Origin: Ophioderma brevispina
Taxonomy: Eukaryota > Echinodermata > Ophiuroidea > Amphilepidida > Ophiodermatidae
DNA length: 64,000 nt
Direction: 5' to 3'
Assembly (NCBI GenBank): GCA_023653785.1
Contig: JAMKCH010002838.1
Location: 142,312 to 206,311 of the forward strand
The notes under the pieces were generated by a model that was given only the letters and a program-made list of their open reading frames with translations, searched no databases and had not been told where the DNA came from. How positions within the stretch are numbered: the stretch's first letter is position 1; the number at the start of each line of letters is the position of its first letter. Below are positions 1 through 11,366 of this stretch, piece by piece. Made by a program: the position numbers and the translations under genes.

Positions 1-349
1 ATGGTCCTGTCCTGTAAACCCTGGCATGCTATCTTCTGCTGTGGTGCCCAGTGTCCGCGTATCTCCTTGATTATAGCTGTTTCATACCAAGATATGCCAG
101 GCATTACAATATATAATAATAAAATAAATGTGATTGCCATGTATTGAAACCTGGGCAAACCTTTCAAAATGCAAAGCCCTAGAACCTTAGGCTTATTCAA
201 AAGAAATGCTTTTGAGTACTGCCGGCTGGGGCAACAACCTCCGAACCTCTATCCCACAGGATAGCAAGTTTTGGGTAAAGGTTAAAAAGTGATTGAGTTA
301 TGAAATATGGTTATGAGAGTTAGAAACATATGAAATAATCAACTTGGAT
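1..349. other. no recognised feature
   Basis: AT-rich non-coding sequence. I see no open frame, repeat or site here that I can support. Confidence 0.5.
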
Positions 350-1199
350 ACATGCACCCACTCCCCATGATAACAGGTAACTGGTGAGTTAACAAGACGA
401 GTCCTTAAAAGGACAATCTCTGCAATTTTTAGAGTTGCACTTTGTGAATGAAACACAAATTGAGTTTTGTACACTTATTTTAAATTAATACTATTGCAAA
501 GGCATCAAGCATAATGATCAACCTTTATTGTGAAACAAAGACATTTTCCATCTTACTTTTTTCTGATGCTGCTGGTATTATTTTGAAGTAAAATCGCATT
601 GCAATGGACACCAAGCTTCAGTTTACCATACCTCCCTTTTAAAGGGAAACTTCTTATTAGTGCAAAGGCAAATCACTATTGTGTAGTAATACCTTTCATA
701 CATTGCGGTACAAAATTTGTGCCTGTTTACCACACATGAAATATTAGTCTGCTTAATGAAAGAGTTCATGCTATCAGTGTTTAAAAGATACATACAAACA
801 ATGTAATTCTGTACCACAATGGTATCTTATAACATTTTCAAGTATTAATTTTTGGGATATAAATTGGCTATAGAAGTCCGTCACAGTTTAATTTGTCAAG
901 CAAAATTTGCAATCTGACCCAACCATCAGAAAACTGTTCCAAAGCTCCTTTAGTTAGGACTAGTCTCATTTAGTGGCAGCAGGGAATGTCACTATCACTA
1001 GTGTGGTGCAAGTAGGTATGTATATCACTGACCATTGACATGCATGGAAATATGTATACCCTTTAACTCAACAGACAGTATCAGTACAGCTTGAGACAAG
1101 TGTAAACAATAGATGGGCTGTTTACACACAATTAAGAACTGAGTCAACACTGCATGTGGGTTTGGTCAATTCAGGAATTAATCTTCTTGGCAGAAAAAA

Positions 1200-1500
1200 A
1201 TTGGTGAGTTAGAGGTGTGGTGATTTAAAAATGGCCATTACCCCCACGATGGTCGATTGACTGCAAGAAGTCATGAAGGCGCGTTTACGGAAACCCCATG
1301 AAGTCCTGCTGGCCGAGTTACAGAATCACCATCTAGACTGCTGGCAAGTTACGGAAAGCACCATTTGTCCCTTCCTTTCTAGTTACGGAAACACATGAAG
1401 TCCTTCTGGCGATATACAAAACACCAAAAAAAAATTTTTTTTAGTCCTGAGGCGAGTCCCGAAACACCATCTACATTAGTCATGCTGGTGATTTAAGGAA
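1200..1500 (+). repeat. left inner arm, degenerate ~33-bp tandem units
   Basis: Recurring blocks agttacggaaacac / catgaagtcctgctggcg, with many indels and an A/T run at 1424-1442. This is the mirror partner of the units on the other arm of the foldback element. Confidence 0.55.
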
Positions 1501-1529
1501 CAGGCAAACAATGCACCACAACAACAATG

Positions 1530-1868
1530 AAAAATTTAACTGCCTCATGGACTTCCTTGTGAAAATTGAACTCGCCACAAACAGACTTTTTCTTGAAAAA
1601 AAAAAAAAATTTAACTCGCCAGACGGACTTTTTCTTTGAAATATTTAACTTTGCCACATGACCTATTCCTTGAAACATTTTAATCTTGCCAAAAGGACTT
1701 CCTTGAAAATTTTTTAACTCCGCCACACGACTTTTCCTCTTGAAAAATGTAACTTGCCACAACCGACTTCCTTGAAAAATTGTAACTCGCCACACAGACA
1801 TCCTTGAAAAATTGTAAACTTTGTGGGGGTAACTGGCCATTTTAACCACCACACTCTCTAACTCGCCC
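1530..1868 (-). repeat. right inner arm, degenerate ~33-bp tandem units
   Basis: Recurring blocks gacttccttgaaaaatt / gtaactcgccacac, about nine rough copies, some with long A runs. Read on the minus strand they match the left-arm unit. Confidence 0.55.
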
Positions 1869-2130
1869 CTTTTTTTAACTCACCAGTTACCTGTTCTCTG
1901 GGGAGTGGGTACTTGTCTTTCGCAGTTGGATATTAATATTCCTCATGTATGGCCTCTAGATCTCAAAAATGCAACCCTAAATGCGTAATCTAAACAATGT
2001 ATACCTGTGCATGCCCATTGTTTTGTTTTTTGCATGTGTGACTGTTGCATGTCATACCAGAGGAGGTTATGTTTATTTTGTATTTTGCTTGTTCATTTTG
2101 ATAGAGTAGAGAGAAAGATTGTGTGTTTGA

Positions 2131-2214
2131 TGTGGGTGTGAGGGTGTGTGTGTGTGTGTGAGGGTGTGTGTGTGTGTGTGGGGGTGTGTGTGTGAGGGTG
2201 TGTGTGTGTTGGTG
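2131..2214 (+). repeat. (GT)n microsatellite with GAGGGTG interruptions
   Basis: A near-continuous GT run broken by gagggtg and gggggtg. Open frames on both strands here are simple-repeat artefacts. Confidence 0.9.
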
Positions 2215-2296
2215 TCGCATTGTACACCATGTGCGCACCACCTCAATTACATGCAGGTAGAGTTTCTCAATTTTCAAAGTTTCATTAATATCGAGT

Positions 2297-2664
2297 TTAG
2301 AGGTGCACAGAGATTTCTTTCTGATTTTTGATGCACCCAAATATTGTGTCATTAATAGTAATTTCCTCAGACTAGACACTCAATAGATTTCTACGTTGTA
2401 TTGCCTACAGATGTCTTAAAGACAGAAAAAATTGGATTCTGATTTGCTTATTTTCAATATCAAAATAGGCTGAATTTTGTTATTTGCTCCTATACAAATA
2501 GAAATTTTTCAACAATTTTGTATACCAAAGAAACATTTCTCAGACTAATATCTTTCAGATGGGGTTATTTTTTGATGGAAAGCCTTTATCATCAGGGCAA
2601 AAATCAGTACTTTTGATTTTTAGTGGGACACCTGATATTTGAAATCTCTCCTTGCACCTTTATA
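2297..2664 (-). mobile_element. ~370-bp MITE, TTAA-flanked family 1 (copy 1)
   Basis: Inverted termini: aggtgcacagagattt at the left and aaatctctccttgcacctt at the right. The interior matches the other copies at 48170-48522 and 52535-52904 in reverse orientation, sharing caccmaaatattgtgtcat and a feature reading ctttcatc/gatggaaagc. The terminal TTAA is mutated here (ttag and tata). It has no coding capacity. TTAAAGG-type ends with TTAA duplications resemble the T2-MITE group described in Xenopus, a piggyBac-linked class; that placement is inference. Confidence 0.75.
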
Positions 2665-3531
2665 GGCTACCTAATCATAAAATGATAGCACACATTCAGT
2701 ATGCCATACTAGAAATAGACTGGAACCTGCACTATAATGTATATTGACTTAATCAATCATGTCTGGAATGTCTCTTTGTACACAAATCCTCAGCAGAAAA
2801 AAATCATACCATACTGATGATACATACATGTCCCACTGCTCAGTGAAATGAAAAATTCTAGATACACTTGTAACATGTACTGGGTGTTTGGTCCTACAAA
2901 AGACAAAGAACTAGAGTGTGGGCCTGATGTTTTGATTCTAGCAGGATCTTCCTCAAAGGCAAACCAGTTTGCCGTTTACCTACACAGGCTATTTTTGTGG
3001 AGAAGCAGTTGGTAACAGCATTTACTTATTTTTGAAAAGACAAAGAAGAAATAAAAACTCCTTTAAAATGAAAGGGCGTGCAAATAGAAATTTCCAATTG
3101 AAAGGTATGAATGAATATGGTTATACCGTACTTTATAAAGGCTATAGCAGTTATATTTCCACAATAAACACATCATGATCTTCTGAGGTCAAAGAAAAAT
3201 AGATAATGTCTTATCTTAATGTCTTAATAATAAATCATGGCATTTTTTGCTATAAACGATTAATTCAATTCTTACAACTTTTTAAAGATTTAAAAAAAAT
3301 TTGAGACCTATAGTTGTCGACAAGGTTATTCTTTCCGGGGCCTATTTTATCACATGAATCGAAAGTCACTATTTTCGTACTATAAGAGTAATGTACTTGC
3401 TATGCACTCTAGGCCTTGTTTTTTTACCAGAACTAACTACCATTACACCAAACATGGAGTGATTTGGTACTGCGCCCCCATAACCAGCAAGCCTCTACAA
3501 AACATTTTCTGCAATTTCTGCTCATATCGCC
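2665..3531. other. no recognised feature
   Basis: AT-rich. The short open frames at 2969-3178 and 3354-3572 show no motif I recognise and sit next to repeats, so I do not call genes. Confidence 0.4.
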
Positions 3532-3635
3532 TTTTGCTAGGCCATTTTATTGAGTATATTATATCCTTATGATGTAAACTTTCTCATCTATCCATAAACT
3601 ATCACACATGTAGATTTTAGAGAATACAACAGCAC
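3532..3635 (+). repeat. direct repeat copy 1 of a local pair
   Basis: Shares ttttgctaggcc, ttattgagta, tatgatgtaaa and tgtagattttagag in the same order as 4077-4180, about 545 bp downstream. The flanks diverge. Function unknown. Confidence 0.6.
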
Positions 3636-4076
3636 GTCCTCGTCTGTTATTCATACCAAAAATCAAAAATAACCCTTACAGTGAAGTTGATTCTTCAGCT
3701 CCAAAAGTTTTGGAATAAGAAAATATTCCTAGACAATTTTAAATGTTGTCAAGGTATATTTTTCGCCAAGATTTTGGTTTTAGGTGTTAAACCAATTGCG
3801 ATGTATAAAATTGGGGATTTCTTGACCGCCCTTCCCTGTCGCCAGCAACAAGAGTACATTAAGCCCTCTATAGATTCATGTTTTTAGAGTATTGCCCGTG
3901 ACTGTAAGCTACTGTACACACGTGGTGCCACGCATGTTAAGTATCCATTGATCCAATACACTCATAACGATTTAAGGAAACTGTTAACCAGCAAAATACC
4001 AAAATTTCTGCAGTAATATCATTTTGTATTTCTAGTCTTTTGAACATTGATATCTTTTTGTCAATGTACGTTCAGG

Positions 4077-4180
4077 TTTTTGCTAGGCCTATCTTATTGA
4101 GTACATATCCATATGATGTAAAAATGCACATCATTTCATTAGCTATCACTCATGTAGATTTTAGAGGATATAAGCGCCGA
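4077..4180 (+). repeat. direct repeat copy 2 of a local pair
   Basis: Partner of 3532-3635, with the same ordered blocks and scattered substitutions. Together they suggest an old tandem duplication with a period of about 545 bp. Confidence 0.6.
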
Positions 4181-4629
4181 GCGGCACAAATATTTTCTGC
4201 AACACTGATATTTGAAAAGTAGGTCAAAACCGAAGGGAATAGAGCAGGTATCCCGCAGGCTACCATGCCCCAAAACACTCCTGGGGTCACTTTGCCTCCA
4301 TTTTAGCTGATTTTATTTTGAACAAGCTTCAAATTGTGGGGTGGCAATTTCAATAGGTGACACTTTCATAAAAATTCATAACGTGCAATTCATGGCATGT
4401 ATGACACTTCTCTGCCAGGTGTATCCGATACCACGTTGTAGGCTTACACTAGTGCAAATTTTAAATAACACTTTAATATAATGCCATTTTTACATGAAAC
4501 CCTCGATACATGTGCAAAATAATTATTTATAGTGTAAAAATTAAAAGATTTTATTTTTAGTGCAGGTTCTCCTTCAAGGATTATTCTCAGTAAGTTTTGT
4601 GCATGAAATAATTTTTTTAAGTATTTTTT
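4181..4629. other. no recognised feature
   Basis: AT-rich spacer before the LINE fragment. No supportable gene or repeat seen. Confidence 0.4.
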
Positions 4630-5290
4630 AAGAATGACCTTAAAAAAGCCTTAGAGAAAGGCAAATAGGAATTGCCTTGATCTAAAATCTACTGAAATCT
4701 TAGTTCACATAACTTGTCGTCTTGACCAATGCAATAGCCTTCTCTATGGCCTACCGGACTCACAAATAGCTAAACTACAGTAAATTAAAAACTCTACCGC
4801 CAGACTTGTTACTCGTACTTGCTTTTGTGAAGATATTACACCAGTTCTCAAAAAATTGCATTGGTTGCCGGTGGTGTTCCGCAATCCGCATTAAGTACAA
4901 TTAGTTTTAACTTACATTACAAATGCATTCATGGATTGGCACCAATTTATCTTCAGGAACTCACAAAAACCATCTCATAATTTACGGTCATCTTCACAAA
5001 TGAACCTTGTATCTACTTCAGTTGCAACTCTTTCTTATGGTCACCACTCATTCTCCAAAGCTTCATCTTAACTCTGCAACAAATTTCCTTTACACATTAA
5101 AATTTGTCAGACCGGTGGTCAATTTAAGTCAAGTCTAAAGATACATCTTTTCAAATATGCTTTTGATGATTAATTTACATTTTTCTGGTATTTTGTAATT
5201 TACGTATCTCTTGTTATCTGTACTGTTTGTTTTTGTTTAGCACTTTGAGACCTTGGTGCAAGGTGCTATATAAGCACTGTTTATTATGCT
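4630..5290 (+). pseudogene. 3' end of a CR1/L2-like LINE (reverse transcriptase C-terminus plus 3' UTR)
   Basis: Reading across stops and frameshifts gives the conserved C-terminal region of CR1/L2 reverse transcriptases: RLDQCNSLLYGLPDSQIAKL (about 4712-4775), then TARLVTRT, a KKLHWLPVVFR motif near 4850-4885, and YKCIHGLAPIYLQEL near 4917-4960. A tail reading FKSSLKIHLFKYAFDD ends about 5170. The 3' UTR holds the typical run tagcactttgagacctt followed by ggtgctatataagc at about 5240-5275. The RT catalytic core is absent, so this is a 5'-truncated dead copy, the usual outcome of LINE insertion. No poly(A) tail remains. Confidence 0.85.
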
Positions 5291-6975
5291 ATCCCCTACG
5301 TTAGGGCGAAATTGGCTTTTATTATTCACTCAGAATGCTTTCCCCCTAACATATCCCTTTGTATTGCGGTTTATTCCGTTTTGGATAACAAAGGATATGA
5401 ATATTAATTCATGAAAATGAAGGATAATCCCGTAGAATAACAAAGGATATGAAATTAATTTAAATAAGAAAAGAACTCATTATAACCTTCCCCCTATTCC
5501 ACTGTTAGGGTTATTATTATTATAATTATTAAAAGGAGTGATGGAAGAGGGAAAGAAGAAGAAAAGTCCCAAATTTGGGTCGGTCTCGAAACAGGGGCCC
5601 GTCGCTGATCGGTGGACCTTTTTTCCTTTCAAAATACTGTGAAAGTTAAATGTAATGGGTGAGAAAATTCCTCATGGATGGGCCGGAAAGGCCCATCCAC
5701 TTTTAGAGTATTTGGAAGGAAAAATGTCCACTCATGTAGAACCAACCCTGGTTTAAACCTGAAGTTGGACTCCCATTCAGAATACCAGCCATAAGTGAAA
5801 TAGTTTTGAGGGCTATTTAATTTGTGGTTCTGAAGGTAACCTCACAAAAATTTCCCACTATTCAGTATTACATTTGTTACTTTTGTGTTGAGACTGTTAA
5901 TGTAGAACATTAACCCATGTTCATCAGATCTATCAATAATTATATGACTGATGCAATGGGTTGGAATGTAAGACAATACATACATGTACAATGTGCAATC
6001 AATACTTTGTACAACACATCTGTATAGGGAACATGTTACAGGCTTCTATGTTTTATCAGCTCTCTGGTTTCCACACGCTTGTATTTTGACAATAGGTTTC
6101 ATATTTTGTACAGCATGACAATTTTGTCAAATATTTGGTTGTAACATGACAACAGTGTAATGTTGGGCCTGCTAGGTTATGACCCTGACCTTGAGGTAAA
6201 CAGATTGTGACTAATGGTGTTGGCCACTTAACAAAGCCAATCACTTAATTCCAAGCATTGTAATTCTATAGAGATTGCTGATTTACAGTAAAAAGCAAAA
6301 TAAAATTGCTCTTTGAATGATTTCCAATAGCATCTTCATGTGAGTGGAGCTCAACACAGTAACAGGCTGTGCAGGCAAAATAAAATGTACTGTTCAAACA
6401 AATCAATAAGCAAAAGTAGTGAAAAGCTAAAAATACATTTACATGTATATAATGTGCATGGCCACAATTTGCTGATGTAGTGCACGTTAGAATAAGACTG
6501 CTTAATTCGGAAGGTCCAATTAGAATGCTAAATCCGCGAGACTTCGGGAAGGTAGTGTACGGTGAGATACAAAATGGCAAAAGGGGAAATCGGCAATGGG
6601 TGTTCTGAGGAGAAAGTGGACGAGGTGCAATAAAAAGCATTGCCGGTAAAAAAAATAGTTCTTGATGTCCGACGTGCAATTACATGCGTCATGCGATAGG
6701 TGCAACTTGATTGCCCTTCAGATGTATTAGGGTTAATGTTGTCCTAAAATATGCATGCAGAGATTTCTTGGGATCTCACTAGTCTTAACAGCTAGAATAA
6801 CAAACAACATCATTGTCTGACTTCCATTGCTTCATTATGTAATCAGAAATAAAATAGTCAGTTGATAGCTTGTCATAGCGCCTGGCCCTTGGGAAGTTAA
6901 GGGGGGGGCTTACTCAGGGAAGGGGCTACTAGAGTGGGGTGCTTACTCGGGCCAGCTGTGTACATGGCAGTACTG
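5291..6975. other. long stretch without recognised gene
   Basis: AT-rich sequence. Two near-identical blocks (aacaaaggatatgaa then attaatt) lie at about 5388-5412 and 5443-5462. Open frames at 6056-6244, 6266-6679 and 6520-6705 on the minus strand match nothing I know and lack neighbours or motifs that would support a gene. Confidence 0.4.
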
Positions 6976-6978
6976 CTG

Positions 6979-7046
6979 GGGAGGATCAAAGGGGTAATTG
7001 ACCTCGGGCCTCTAGGGGGCCCGTAAAAAAAATAAATTACAGGACC
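6979..7046 (+). repeat. dispersed ~70-bp repeat (copy 1)
   Basis: Runs from gaggatcaaaggggtaattg through ctagggggcccgta to aaattacaggacc. The same order of blocks recurs at 48559-48630, 41.6 kb away. Both copies sit in G-rich, low-complexity surroundings. Probably a fragment of a transposable element. Confidence 0.65.
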
Positions 7047-7837
7047 CAGTGGTGTATCCTGGGGCTTTCATGGTGCCCGCATGGGTCTCCACCAAAAAAA
7101 AACAAGAACAAAATCCAGTTAACCTTGCTGTGTGGAGCTTAGTTATTGTGCTCCGTTCATTGATGTTATGGCAATATGCCAAACAAATGCCGCCATTGTA
7201 TTGACCAATCCATGTCACTGTGTTCCCTGTTCACTTGTGCATGCAAAACACACAGCCCAGCTTTCAGTAAGCCCAATAGACCCTGCAATATGATGTCATA
7301 CCTGTATGGTGATTAACATAAAATCTCCCTTACCCTATCTACAGTGGTAATACCAAGAGCATAATAGATCACCTGTACAATTTGAGCATTCTGGAATTCA
7401 ATAACAGGTGGATGCATTGTAGTCATGTAATGTGGCTCTCTTGCCCTACAGTATGGCTGCCTATTGCCTATAGGGGCGATTCCACGGATAAGTGGTCCTG
7501 GCCATCTCAAAAATTGAAATCATTTCCCAGACATATTTTCTACTGATAAGTGAAGAATAATGTCCGGGCCATTCATATCTAAACTTAATTTAAGTCATTT
7601 CCCCCGTTTTCCATAAATGCCATTACTAATTTTGAAGGGTGGTTATTTCTATGTTAATTTTCCTCCATTGACTTAACATGTAATATAATGTCCATGACAT
7701 TTTATGCTAATTAGTTTTGTTACTCCGCAGTAAAAAGGATTATATTATTGATACTTCAAATCCTATTATAGTTTATCATAAGCACATCCTTGAGCAGAAA
7801 AAAAGAAATCATAACCAACTGCAAAATAATGTAAATG
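7047..7837. other. no recognised feature
   Basis: No gene supported. A motif taatgtccatgac (7687-7699) recurs at several places up to 10.53 kb; see the hairpin that follows. Confidence 0.4.
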
Positions 7838-7907
7838 ATCGTCATGGACATTACATTGCGTCATGGACATTACAATTGTGATACACTGTAATGGTCCATG
7901 ACGCATT
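7838..7907. repeat. inverted repeat built on the motif gtaatgtccatgacg
   Basis: gtcatggacattac occurs twice in tandem (about 7841-7876) and is followed by its reverse complement gtaatggtccatgacg (about 7889-7904), so the stretch can fold into a hairpin. Related motifs lie at 7687, 10336 and 10522. It may be the terminal signal of an unrecognised element, but no element boundaries can be fixed. Confidence 0.55.
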
Positions 7908-8004
7908 ATATCCTAAACTTTCAACCCTTTTAGAGCAGGATGCCCACATTTCACTTCCCTGAGTGCATGCAACCTCAGCTCAGTGTAGTGGGCATATATA
8001 TCAA

Positions 8005-8040
8005 CCAATGAGAGACATTCAAACCTAGACCTATAAATAG
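8005..8040 (+). promoter_or_regulatory. CCAAT and TATA box pair (candidate only)
   Basis: A CCAAT motif (8005-8009) lies 23 bp before a strong TATA sequence, tataaata (8032-8039). A transcription start would be expected near 8060-8065, just ahead of the GC-rich minisatellite. The arrangement is textbook, but AT-rich DNA produces TATA-like runs by chance and no supported gene follows. An ATG at 8090 opens a long Pro/Asn/Thr-rich frame that is explained by the repeat. Confidence 0.2.
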
Positions 8041-8089
8041 ATCTGCAAGTTTTTTGCACAACTTGCGCATGTGCTTGTTCAGTTAATTG

Positions 8090-9240
8090 ATGCTTCCCAA
8101 CAACCCAGCCCAAGCGCGCAACACCCAAGCAGGGACGGCCAACAAGGACCGGCCCAACGGCCCCGGGCCCAACACCCAGCGGGCCCGCCCAACACCCAGC
8201 GGGCCCGCCCCCCAACCCCCCAGAGGGCCCGCTCCCCCAAACACCCCCAGCGGGGCCCGCCACAACCTCAGCGGCCAGGCCCCCCAACACCCAAGCGTGC
8301 GCGCCCCAACAACCCAGCGGGCCCGCCCCCCAACACCCCAGCGGGCCCGCTCCACACCCCATGCGGGGCCGCCCCCAACACCCCGCCGGCCCGCCCGCCA
8401 ACACCCCAGCCGGCCCGCCCCCAAACACCCTACATTCGTTCCTTCCCAACAACCCCATCTTTCCCTCCCCCCAACACCCCAGCTCCCTCCCCCCAACACC
8501 CCATCTTTCCCTTCCCAACACCCCATAGTGTCCAGGCCCCACCCCAACACCCATCTGTCCTTTCCCAAATTCCCCTTGCACACACCCTGTCGCCCGCCCC
8601 AACACCCACCTCCCGGGCCAAACACCCCAAGGGCCCGTCCCAGCATCCAAACGCCCTTCCCAACAACCCAAACTCCCAGGCCCAAACCCAAAGGACCTCG
8701 GCCCAAACCAGCGCCCCGGGCCAACGCCCATAGCCCCGGCCCAAATAAACACGCCAGCGCCCCGGCCCAACGCCCAGCGGCCCGGCCCAACACACAAGCG
8801 CCGCGGCCAAACACCGACCCGGCCCAAGGGTACCCCCGCCCCGCAACACCAGCGCACCGGGCCAACACCCAGCGCGCCCGGCCCAAGGAAGATCCCCCTC
8901 GCCCAACAACGAGCGCCCCGGCCAAACACCGAGCGCCCCCGGCCCCACAAAGAGCGCCCCCGGCCAAACACAGCAGCGCCCCGGCCCAACTACAGAGCCC
9001 CCGGCCAAGCACAGAGCCTCCCACGGCCCAAACAGAGCCCCCGGTCCCAACACAGTATCTCCCCCTTCCAACACATATCTCCCCCTTCCCAACACATACT
9101 CACCCTTCCCAACACATATATACCCCTTCCCAACCACCAATCTTTCCACCCGTCCCAACAACAATCTCCCCTTCCCACCATCCCATCCACCCCTTCTAAC
9201 ACCCCATTTCACCCTTCCCAGCACCCCATCTCCTTCCCAT
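8090..9240 (+). repeat. GC-rich ~20-bp minisatellite with alternating unit types
   Basis: About 1.15 kb of tandem units built around cccaacaccc. Four blocks alternate: GC-rich units (ccagcgggcccgcc) at about 8090-8435, pyrimidine-rich units (ttcccaacaccccatc) at about 8436-8580, GC-rich units (cggcccaacacc) at about 8590-9050, and pyrimidine-rich units again (cccttcccaacacatatct) at about 9050-9240. The + strand is poor in T and the - strand poor in A, which is why several frames stay open on both strands. The predicted Pro-rich (+) and Gly/Trp-rich (-) proteins are artefacts. The minus strand has many G-runs and may form quadruplexes. Confidence 0.9.
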
Positions 9241-9637
9241 CACAGATTGCTTCTTAAAGGATACAAGGCAAACCCTTCTTCAGTGTAATTGGTCAAAGTA
9301 GTGGTATAATGACAATATAATGTACATTAGTCTGAAAAGACAAATTGATTATCTATATTTCCATTTGTTTTGGCTATTTGCCCACATCAAATAAGAAGCA
9401 TAATTTACATCTGGCTAAGGGTACATGTTTGTTGATGAATGCTATACCTAGTATTCAACCACCTGACCCACTCCCAAAATCACCAACGATAAGAAAATGT
9501 AACCCCTGATATAAAAAAAAACAAATGAAATCAAGACCATATCCCGCCATATATTTGATTGCTGTTAACCTAGTGGCAAGTGCAAGGGTTAAAAGAAAAG
9601 AAAAATGGTTTCAAATAGAAGCTGAAGTTTGCTTTGC
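9241..9637. other. no recognised feature
   Basis: AT-rich spacer between the minisatellite and the next MITE. Nothing supportable seen. Confidence 0.4.
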
Positions 9638-9982
9638 TTAAAGACACTATCAGTGATTTGAAAAATATTTGAAATTTGCAGGATAGCTTCAAAGTGAAGG
9701 ATAAGTCTGTAGATTTCATAGTCCCTTTCCAACGAGAATTCGAAAGGGAGAAGAAAACGGCAGTTGTTCCAAGAACGATTCTCCATTTCAATTTACGTGG
9801 TTGTAGTAAGTGTCCGAACGGCCAGTAATGACTAAAAATTCCGATTCGGTCATTATTAGGTTGATTCTAGTTTATCATTTGCGGGTGTGTTCAGGATACA
9901 TGTATTGTACATATCATGCAAAAATCTGATTTGATGATTTTTTTCGATTTTCTGATTAGCAAATCACTGATAGTGTCTTTAA
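9638..9982. mobile_element. 345-bp MITE, TTAA-flanked family 2
   Basis: Inverted termini ttaaagacactatcagtgat (from 9638) and, read on the other strand, the same sequence ending at 9982, with about 25 bp nearly perfect. TTAA stands at both ends. No coding potential: the minus-strand frames inside it (9570-9791) are spurious. The TTAAAG start is shared with the families at 39268 and 48170, although the interiors differ. Confidence 0.85.
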
Positions 9983-11366
9983 AAATACAATGGATTACTA
10001 CTTTCACTTTTAAGGAGTGTAATTGATCACACTGTTACCATATAGAATTGCCAAGGGCACAACATAGCATATTTTACGTAAGCAATAAAGTTAGCAGAGG
10101 CATTAGTGGATGGAGCGTAATGTCATGCACGACAAAGTGTAATGTCCCCAAATGACGGTCTTTTGAGTGACCTACATAAAGTTGTGGAAGTTCACTGTAC
10201 AATTTGGTTTATATTCTTGTGAGGTTGAATATACCCATAACCACTATTATGCTTTGCAATTAAAAGGAACTCTTTAAATTTCAGGGTTTTTGAGTAAACT
10301 TTGACATGTGCAAAAACGTGTTTTTTTCTTCGTCATGTCCATGACGCTAATTTGCATAACTCTGTCGAATAATTAGCGATATGGCTTCACAAAAAAATTG
10401 ATGAAGAGGTACCAATTTGACCCCAGCTACAAGATCAATTTAACAAACCACCAAAATGTCTAAAGTTTAGAAATAACCTAAATATACCACTAAAAGCAAA
10501 AAATAAAATTGGTCCACGTGTAATGTCCATGATGCTAGAAGTTGCCCATAGGGTCTAAGTTCAGTCCACAGATACCAGTTGGGCACTAGTTTTGGGCCCA
10601 TCCTGGGCCTAAAAAGAACCATTCCGATCTATCTATATTACTAAAAAAAACTTTGTTTTGTTTGTTTGTCCAGCGATGCGTTCACCGTCCTTTAACAAGG
10701 ATAGTGAAATTTTTTGGTATGGTGGTAGAGCTCGCCGTACAAGGTTGGGGTCACATTTTTGAGGGGGCATTTTGGCGTCAACACTTCTCATCATTTTGAA
10801 ATTTTTTGATAATTTTTTTTTTTCTGAGCATCCCTACTAAGGATTTTTTTACAGGTGTGTTGTAGCCTGAAAATAATTTATCCTTGCCCTAGCACGATTA
10901 TCAGCCTTTCTCTTCACATGATGAACGTTGTGTGGTCTTTGGCATTTTTTTATATTTTTACCATGCTAGGCCACCTGTTTCCAATGCATGAGGTGTTTAA
11001 TATTAACAAGGGAGTGGGATTGAATGGATGGCTAGATAGACTAATTTTGAGTTGAGGATCCCTTAAAATTGATTATACATTGTACAACCTTGCTTACCAT
11101 GACCACTATTCTCAGCTTTATGTGAGGTGTGTAGTTTATCACAGAATTCACCTTAGGATTGAAAAAAATTAATAGTTAAAAAGTTAAGGCAACCCAGTCA
11201 AAATTGACACATAGCGAGGCCCATTTATTTTTGTACCACAAGCAGGATTAATGCATTCTCAGTTGTGGGTCAAACCAGTCTCGTATGTAGTCCAGCAGAA
11301 TTTAAAAGGAGAGCATCAATGACACAGGGCTACCCTCGTTATTATGTTAGCACATATATCATAACA
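9983..11366. other. no recognised gene; scattered motifs
   Basis: Motifs gtcatgtccatgacg (10333-10347) and gtaatgtccatgatgc (10521-10536) repeat the 7.8-kb hairpin motif. The run tctatctatattactaaaa (10627-10645) followed by a tttgtttgtttgtc stretch resembles the 5' ends of some Helitron elements, but no 3' end or Rep/helicase was found. Confidence 0.35.

Larger units (their letters stand above)
350..1913. mobile_element. foldback-type inverted-repeat element, interrupted
   Basis: Two arms face each other. Positions 350-395 are nearly the reverse complement of 1868-1913 (shared core ggtaactggtgagtta), and 1196-1500 is the degenerate reverse complement of 1530-1868. Both inner arms consist of a degenerate ~33-bp unit: gagttacggaaacaccat plus gaagtcctgctggc on the left, and cttgaaaaattgtaactc plus gccacacgacttc on the right. 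The right arm runs without a break from inner to outer part, whereas on the left about 800 bp (396-1195) separate them, which I infer to be a later insertion. No transposase is visible, so the element would be non-autonomous. Open frames across the right arm are by-products of the repeat. Long terminal repeats made of short tandem units are known from Drosophila FB and sea urchin TU elements; assignment to those families is not shown. Confidence 0.6.

Noticed and set aside
7913..9224. Long Gly/Trp-rich (minus) and Pro-rich (plus) proteins of up to 370 codons
   Set aside because: Several frames on both strands are open over the same minisatellite because its units contain no stop codon in any register; no domain or conserved start.
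10627..10645. Helitron 5' terminus (tctatctatattactaaaa)
   Set aside because: Only a short resemblance; no 3' hairpin, CTRR end or Rep/helicase sequence found.
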